DNA of 35,628 nt, from positions 1 to 35,628 of the forward strand of contig CALANA010000099.1 in assembly GCA_937925925.1 (NCBI GenBank), in the 5' to 3' direction. The position numbers and the translations under genes are program-made. This document shows positions 32,108-35,628 of this stretch, in pieces. Each line of letters begins with the position of its first letter. Position 1 is the first letter of the stretch. The notes below the pieces were generated by a model. The model was not told the DNA's origin. It worked only from the letters and a program-made list of their open reading frames with translations, and searched no databases. Origin of the DNA: an uncultured Chloroflexales bacterium. Lineage in GTDB: Bacteria; Chloroflexota; Chloroflexia; Chloroflexales; Chloroflexaceae.

Positions 32108-33244
32108 ATGATGGAACGATTGCTGGAGGTTGCCCGCGCTCGGGGCTATCTGACCTATAGCGATATTCTTGAGGCCTTTCCGCAGCCAGAATTATATGTG
32201 ATCGATGTTGATCAACTCTATGCAGCTCTGCAGGCCGAGGGTATTCGTGTTGTCGAAACATCGGCCGATATCGAGGCCGGCAGGAGTACCGATGAAGATG
32301 AAGTGCTTTCGGAGTTATCGGCACTGGCCGATATTGCGCTTGATGATCCCGTGCGTATGTATTTGCAGGAGATCGGGCAGGTACCACTCCTGACGGCCAG
32401 TCAGGAGGTTGAGCTTGCCAAACATATGGAGGCTGGCGATCTGGCTTTAGAGTGTCTCGAACGCGAAGACTATAGCTCCTGGTCAGAGCGCGTTGCGCTC
32501 GAACGGCAATATGCCCTGGGATGCGATGCACGTCAGCATCTCATTCAGGCTAATCTTCGTCTGGTCGTCTCGATTGCGAAAAAATATACATCGTATGGTC
32601 TCACTATGATGGATCTGGTTCAGGAAGGGAATATCGGTCTGATGCGGGCAGTGGAGAAGTTTGATTATACCAAGGGACATAAATTTTCGACCTATGCTAC
32701 CTGGTGGATACGCCAGGCAATTACCCGCGCTATTGCCGATCAGAGCCGCACGATCCGCCTGCCCGTCCATATGGGTGAAGCCATCAGTCAGGTGAAACGC
32801 ACCTCGCACAAGCTCCAGCAGTCGATGCAACGTGAACCCAGTCCCGAGGAGATTGCCGACGCAATGGGGATCAGTCCCAATAAGGTACGGCGTACGCTCG
32901 AAGCGTCCATGCATCCGCTCTCGCTTGAAATGCCGGTCGGCCAGGAGGGGGAAGGGCGCATGGGCGATTTTATTGAGGATGATCGGGTGGCTACGCCCGC
33001 TGAAGCCGCGGCAGCTTCAATGCTACGTGAGCAGATCGAAGAGGTGTTGCAAAAACTTCCTGAACGCGAGCGAAAGATTATTCAGTTGCGCTATGGCTTG
33101 AAAGACGGACGCTATCGCACGTTGGAAGAGGTCGGGGTGGAGTTTGGTATTACCCGCGAACGCATCCGCCAGATTGAAGCAGTTGCGTTGCGCAAGCTAC
33201 GCCATCCACATCTTGGAAAAAAACTGCGCGGGTATCTGGATTAG
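32108..33244 (+). CDS. rpoD: RpoD/SigA-type primary sigma-70 factor
   Basis: The product is 378 residues from ATG 32108, which has AGGAG 9 nt upstream; ATG 32066 is the main alternative. Region 1.1-like sequence starts [20 protein letters not shown]. Region 1.2 is [17 protein letters not shown]. Region 2 includes [20 protein letters not shown] and [19 protein letters not shown] with [14 protein letters not shown] (the -10-binding helix). Region 3 follows [15 protein letters not shown]. Region 4 is [20 protein letters not shown] with [20 protein letters not shown] (the -35-binding helix-turn-helix). All core regions are intact, so it directs polymerase to the TTGACA/TATAAT promoters seen nearby. 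Chloroflexota genomes often carry several RpoD-like paralogues, so whether this is the essential copy is unknown. A terminator follows. Confidence 0.92.
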   Translation: MMERLLEVARARGYLTYSDILEAFPQPELYVIDVDQLYAALQAEGIRVVETSADIEAGRSTDEDEVLSELSALADIALDDPVRMYLQEIGQVPLLTASQEVELAKHMEAGDLALECLEREDYSSWSERVALERQYALGCDARQHLIQANLRLVVSIAKKYTSYGLTMMDLVQEGNIGLMRAVEKFDYTKGHKFSTYATWWIRQAITRAIADQSRTIRLPVHMGEAISQVKRTSHKLQQSMQREPSPEEIADAMGISPNKVRRTLEASMHPLSLEMPVGQEGEGRMGDFIEDDRVATPAEAAAASMLREQIEEVLQKLPERERKIIQLRYGLKDGRYRTLEEVGVEFGITRERIRQIEAVALRKLRHPHLGKKLRGYLD

Positions 33245-33304
33245 GTCGCGCTACTGCTGCTCGCCGATTGCGCCTCAGACAGCGTATGTAAACGAGGTTC
33301 TCCT

Positions 33305-33354
33305 CAGAGGAGGAGTTGCGCGACAACGCTACCGCAACTCCTCCTCTGGCTTTT
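33305..33354 (+). terminator. Rho-independent terminator of the sigma-factor gene
   Basis: CAGAGGAGGAGTTGCG (33305-33320) pairs perfectly with CGCAACTCCTCCTCTG (33333-33348), 16 bp with a 12-nt loop. GC and TTTT follow. It lies 60 nt past the stop. Confidence 0.92.
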
Positions 33355-33383
33355 GTGCAAGCTGTTCCTACGAACAGTAGTAC

Positions 33384-33545
33384 TATAGCAGTCCTATTAT
33401 GACCCATTGGCGTCCCGGCTTCAGTCCAGACATGACCCACTGGCGTCCCGGCTTCAGCCGGGGTATCTCTCCGTCCAGGCTCAAGCCAGGACTCCAGTTT
33501 TTCATGACTCAGGGACACGAGGTGACCAGACCACGACGTACGTCC
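33384..33545 (+). repeat. Composite remnant of miniature elements
   Basis: It starts TATAGCAGTCCTATT, like the AGCAATCCT end of the other elements. Two 33-bp direct repeats of ATGACCCAYTGGCGTCCCGG follow, at 33399 and 33432. It ends near GACCAGACCACGACGTACGT then CCTGG, like the right end of the 23775-24045 element. GTCCAGGCTCAAGCCAGGAC is a further dyad. Two families appear to be fused or nested. The rest of the 515-nt spacer before the next gene contains no gene and one TATACT at 33685-33690. Confidence 0.55.
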
Positions 33546-33759
33546 TGGTTCTAACGTTCTAACGCTGGAAAGTACCGCCGATGTATATCAGCATGCTTCC
33601 CTATACTGCTACGTTGCCCATCCGCTGATAATTGATTATGTCGCGCCTGACCACCCGGCAACAATGCCTGACTCTGACCCATGGTATACTTTTTATATCC
33701 ATCGAAGTGTTGATATAGAACAAGCAAGACGAGTGGCATACACTTGAAGGAGGTACGAC

Positions 33760-34041
33760 GTGTCCAGGTTAACCGCAGCGGAGATTACCGAGCGGCTAGA
33801 AGGTGTCAATCATTGGGAACAGCATGGCGATATGATTTGTAAAACATTTAAGTTGCCATCGTTTCCGGCGGCTATTGCGTTTGTGACTCAGGTGGGATTT
33901 CTGGCCGAGGCGGCGGCCCATCATCCCGATATTGACATCCGCTACAACCAGGTGCTGCTGACGTTGACAACTCATGATGTGGGGGGCCTATCGGCAAAGG
34001 ATTTTGATCTGGCGGCGGCGATCGATGAAATAATGGGATAA
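33760..34041 (+). CDS. Pterin-4a-carbinolamine dehydratase (4a-hydroxytetrahydrobiopterin dehydratase)
   Basis: The 93-residue product starts at GTG 33760 behind a strong GAAGGAGG. The conserved core AEAAAHHPDIDIRYNQVLLT, then LTTHDVGGLSAKDFDLA, carries the two active-site histidines (HHPD) and the third His (TTHD) of the PCD/DCoH family. Full length matches the family (about 95-115 residues). The enzyme dehydrates 4a-hydroxytetrahydropterin so the pterin cofactor can be recycled. No aromatic amino acid hydroxylase gene is adjacent. In many bacteria PCD homologues are thought to work in molybdopterin metabolism or other pterin repair. The hydrolase gene follows after 8 nt. Confidence 0.93.
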   Translation: MSRLTAAEITERLEGVNHWEQHGDMICKTFKLPSFPAAIAFVTQVGFLAEAAAHHPDIDIRYNQVLLTLTTHDVGGLSAKDFDLAAAIDEIMG

Positions 34042-34049
34042 CAGACACA

Positions 34050-34856
34050 ATGCCTATGCTGGCGACCAGAGCAGGATTGTTGTTTGTGGCTCAACACGGC
34101 CCAACCGAGGGAGCGACGCAATCTGCGCCGTCGCTCCCCATGGTGTGTATTCACGGTGCGGGCGGCACGCATCAGCACTGGGGCTACCAGTGGCAACACC
34201 TTAGCCGTAGCACGCAGGTGATAGCACCTGACCTGCCAGGGCACGGGCGCTCGCCGGGGCCAGGCTGCCGCACGATTGCCGACTATAGCGCGGTGCTGCT
34301 GGCAATGCTTGATGCCCTGGATCTGGAGCAGGTGTTGCTGGCCGGACATTCGATGGGCGGGGCGATTGCGCTCTGGACTGCCCTGGTTGCACCGACGCGG
34401 GTGGCGGGCCTGGCGTTGATTGGCACGGGTGCGCGTCTGCCAATTCTGCCAGCGCTGCTGGAGGGCTTTGAGCGTGACCCGTCTGAAGCAGTACGCCTGA
34501 TTGTGGAACGCGCCTATGGCCCCCAGGCAACCCCCGAACTGCGCGCTCTGGGTGCTGCGGCTTTTCAGCAGATCGATCCCCTGGTATTTCACGGCGATTT
34601 ACAGGCCTGTCAGTCTTATACGCTGATGGAGCAAATATGTGCTGTGCAGTGCCCAACGCTGGTGCTATGTGGGAGCGTCGATCAGGTTACGCCCCCAAAG
34701 TTTAGTCAGTATCTGCACACACACATCCACGGCTCACGCCTCGTACTGGTGCCACATGCCGGTCATATGGTGCTGCTGGAGCAACCCGAGACGGTGTATC
34801 AGGCGCTGGCCGGGCTTGTACGCGAGATACTACACAAGAAAGTAACAAAGATATGA
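34050..34856 (+). CDS. Alpha/beta hydrolase
   Basis: The 268-residue product has an oxyanion-hole HGAGG (35-39), a GHSMGG nucleophile elbow with Ser101, Asp211 in LCGSVDQVTP and His239 in PHAGHMV. This is a complete catalytic triad. IAPDLPGHGRS is the usual strand and turn before the triad. Overall size and lid length match the 2-hydroxymuconic-semialdehyde hydrolase/BioH-like branch, but the substrate cannot be read. It starts 8 nt after the pterin dehydratase gene and overlaps the next gene by four bases, so all three appear co-transcribed. The ribosome binding site is weak. An esterase or thioesterase role is likely. Confidence 0.92.
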   Translation: MPMLATRAGLLFVAQHGPTEGATQSAPSLPMVCIHGAGGTHQHWGYQWQHLSRSTQVIAPDLPGHGRSPGPGCRTIADYSAVLLAMLDALDLEQVLLAGHSMGGAIALWTALVAPTRVAGLALIGTGARLPILPALLEGFERDPSEAVRLIVERAYGPQATPELRALGAAAFQQIDPLVFHGDLQACQSYTLMEQICAVQCPTLVLCGSVDQVTPPKFSQYLHTHIHGSRLVLVPHAGHMVLLEQPETVYQALAGLVREILHKKVTKI

Positions 34857-35422
34857 CGAGCGGTACGCCACTGACCTCAACAGATATTCAGATTATTTTA
34901 ACGAGAAAAACACTACAAAAAATTGTCAGTCTCTACTCCAAATATTCATTTCGCCAACAGCAGTTCCCCATACGTATTAGCGATGGTATCGAAGGAGTAT
35001 TGCAGGGTGAGTGGGTTATTATTGACTTTACCCGCGATAAAGTGCATGTAGTGGTAAAGTTGCGCGGTGGGATCGATCTGCGTCCCTTCGGGCGCAAAAT
35101 TGGCCGGGTGCCCTTTTCCGTTACGGCTGATATTCTGAGCGACCTGACGATTGATGATAACCAACGGCTGTGCATTGCGGTACAGCGCGGCGACATCCGC
35201 GTGGGCTTTATTCCGCTATCGCAAACGCAGGTGAGTGAGATCGTTGACCAGATTGCCACAGAGATCGCCCGGATTCCGCTGGTGGATCTTTCCTTCCCAC
35301 TGCATATTCCTGGTGTTGAGGCCCAGGCCAACCGCAACGATCTGCATGCGTTTGCTGCAGGATTGGAAATTATCAATAATCAACTGATTGTGCATTTTCA
35401 ACTGATTGAAAAACCGGCGTAG
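34853..35422 (+). CDS. Conserved-looking protein of unknown function
   Basis: The 189-residue product starts inside an ATGA overlap with the hydrolase gene. It is rich in beta-strand-forming hydrophobic alternation (GEWVIIDFTRDKVHVVVKLR, RLCIAVQRGDIRVGFIPLSQ, NQLIVHFQLIEKP) and has no signal peptide or membrane helix. I recognise no family. The regular beta pattern and a central PFSVTADILSDLTIDDNQ segment could fit a lipid-binding or LEA-like beta fold, but this is a guess. The next gene, mnmE, follows after 20 nt. Translational coupling to the hydrolase suggests a related task. Confidence 0.65.
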   Translation: MTSGTPLTSTDIQIILTRKTLQKIVSLYSKYSFRQQQFPIRISDGIEGVLQGEWVIIDFTRDKVHVVVKLRGGIDLRPFGRKIGRVPFSVTADILSDLTIDDNQRLCIAVQRGDIRVGFIPLSQTQVSEIVDQIATEIARIPLVDLSFPLHIPGVEAQANRNDLHAFAAGLEIINNQLIVHFQLIEKPA

Positions 35423-35442
35423 TGTTTGATGAATAATGCGTG

Positions 35443-35628
35443 ATGTATAACGAGACAATTAGCGCTATTGCTACCCCGCCTGGTGAGGGCGGCATTGGCG
35501 TGGTGCGCCTGAGCGGAAATGCAGCACTAGAGATTGTCCAGCGCATCTTTCGCCCACGCAAGTCCGGCCCGCTGCGCTCCTATCGCCTGCGCTACGGGCA
35601 CATTATCGATCCACACGATGGCCGGGTG
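35443..35628 (+). CDS. mnmE: tRNA modification GTPase MnmE, 5' part (runs off the window)
   Basis: From ATG 35443 the frame reads [20 protein letters not shown] then [18 protein letters not shown] and [20 protein letters not shown], the N-terminal formyl-tetrahydrofolate-binding domain of MnmE/TrmE. The GTPase and cysteine-containing C-terminal regions lie beyond the window. With MnmG the enzyme installs the carboxymethylaminomethyl group at wobble U34 of certain tRNAs; tRNA-Lys (UUU), present in this window, is one known target. The 62 codons visible are intact. A nearby upstream ATG (35436) is out of frame. Confidence 0.92.
   Translation, partial: MYNETISAIATPPGEGGIGVVRLSGNAALEIVQRIFRPRKSGPLRSYRLRYGHIIDPHDGRV

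Overview
The window looks like part of a Chloroflexota chromosome, most likely a Chloroflexales-type filamentous bacterium. This is inferred from several things: mixed GC content, many families of short interspersed palindromic repeats, DUF4058 and Uma2 genes, a very large secreted protein with a Thr/Pro-rich tail ending in LYLPLIRR, and a NrfD-type respiratory operon next to Crp/Fnr-linked genes. The genus cannot be fixed from the sequence alone. No ribosomal RNA operon, CRISPR array or intact transposase gene is visible.

Layout. Positions 1-2500 hold a 5'-truncated Uma2-family nuclease-fold gene, a short nucleotidyltransferase-like gene and a DUF4058 gene whose ribosome binding site and start are duplicated. 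Positions 2500-3430 are repeat-bearing non-coding DNA. Positions 3428-6664 encode a 1078-residue secreted multidomain protein with a strong terminator. Positions 6700-8370 are non-coding: an 87-bp duplication, a ten-copy 27-bp minisatellite, a promoter followed by a possible structured RNA, and a palindrome. Positions 8370-14379 are a tightly packed four-gene operon: a small membrane protein, a four-cluster Fe-S subunit, a NrfD-type membrane subunit and a Tat-exported molybdopterin subunit resembling TtrA. Facing it, 20351-14450 on the minus strand carries a Crp/Fnr regulator, a SAM methyltransferase, a cupin, an NMT1/SsuA-type ABC transporter (permease, ATPase, binding protein) and a YwiC-like membrane protein.

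Positions 20400-28700 mix single genes (triple SPW-repeat membrane protein, GtrB-like glycosyltransferase, prohibitin-like SPFH protein, protoglobin, ChrA chromate transporter, tRNA-Lys) with many miniature elements. Two of these elements are flanked by 10-11 bp direct repeats that look like target-site duplications. Positions 28700-30860 encode a DUF4350 protein and an overlapping polytopic membrane protein. Then come a cyclic-nucleotide-binding remnant, a primary-type sigma-70 factor with a recognisable promoter and terminator, and a closely spaced group: pterin-4a-carbinolamine dehydratase, alpha/beta hydrolase, an unknown protein and the start of mnmE.

How the genes may work together (inference). 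The Mo/Fe-S/NrfD operon would pass electrons between the quinone pool and an extracytoplasmic oxyanion or sulfur compound. The convergent Crp-MT-cupin-ABC-YwiC block looks like an associated anaerobic-respiration or reactive-nitrogen block. Its substrate is unknown and makes the region 8200-20400 the best candidate for an undescribed system.
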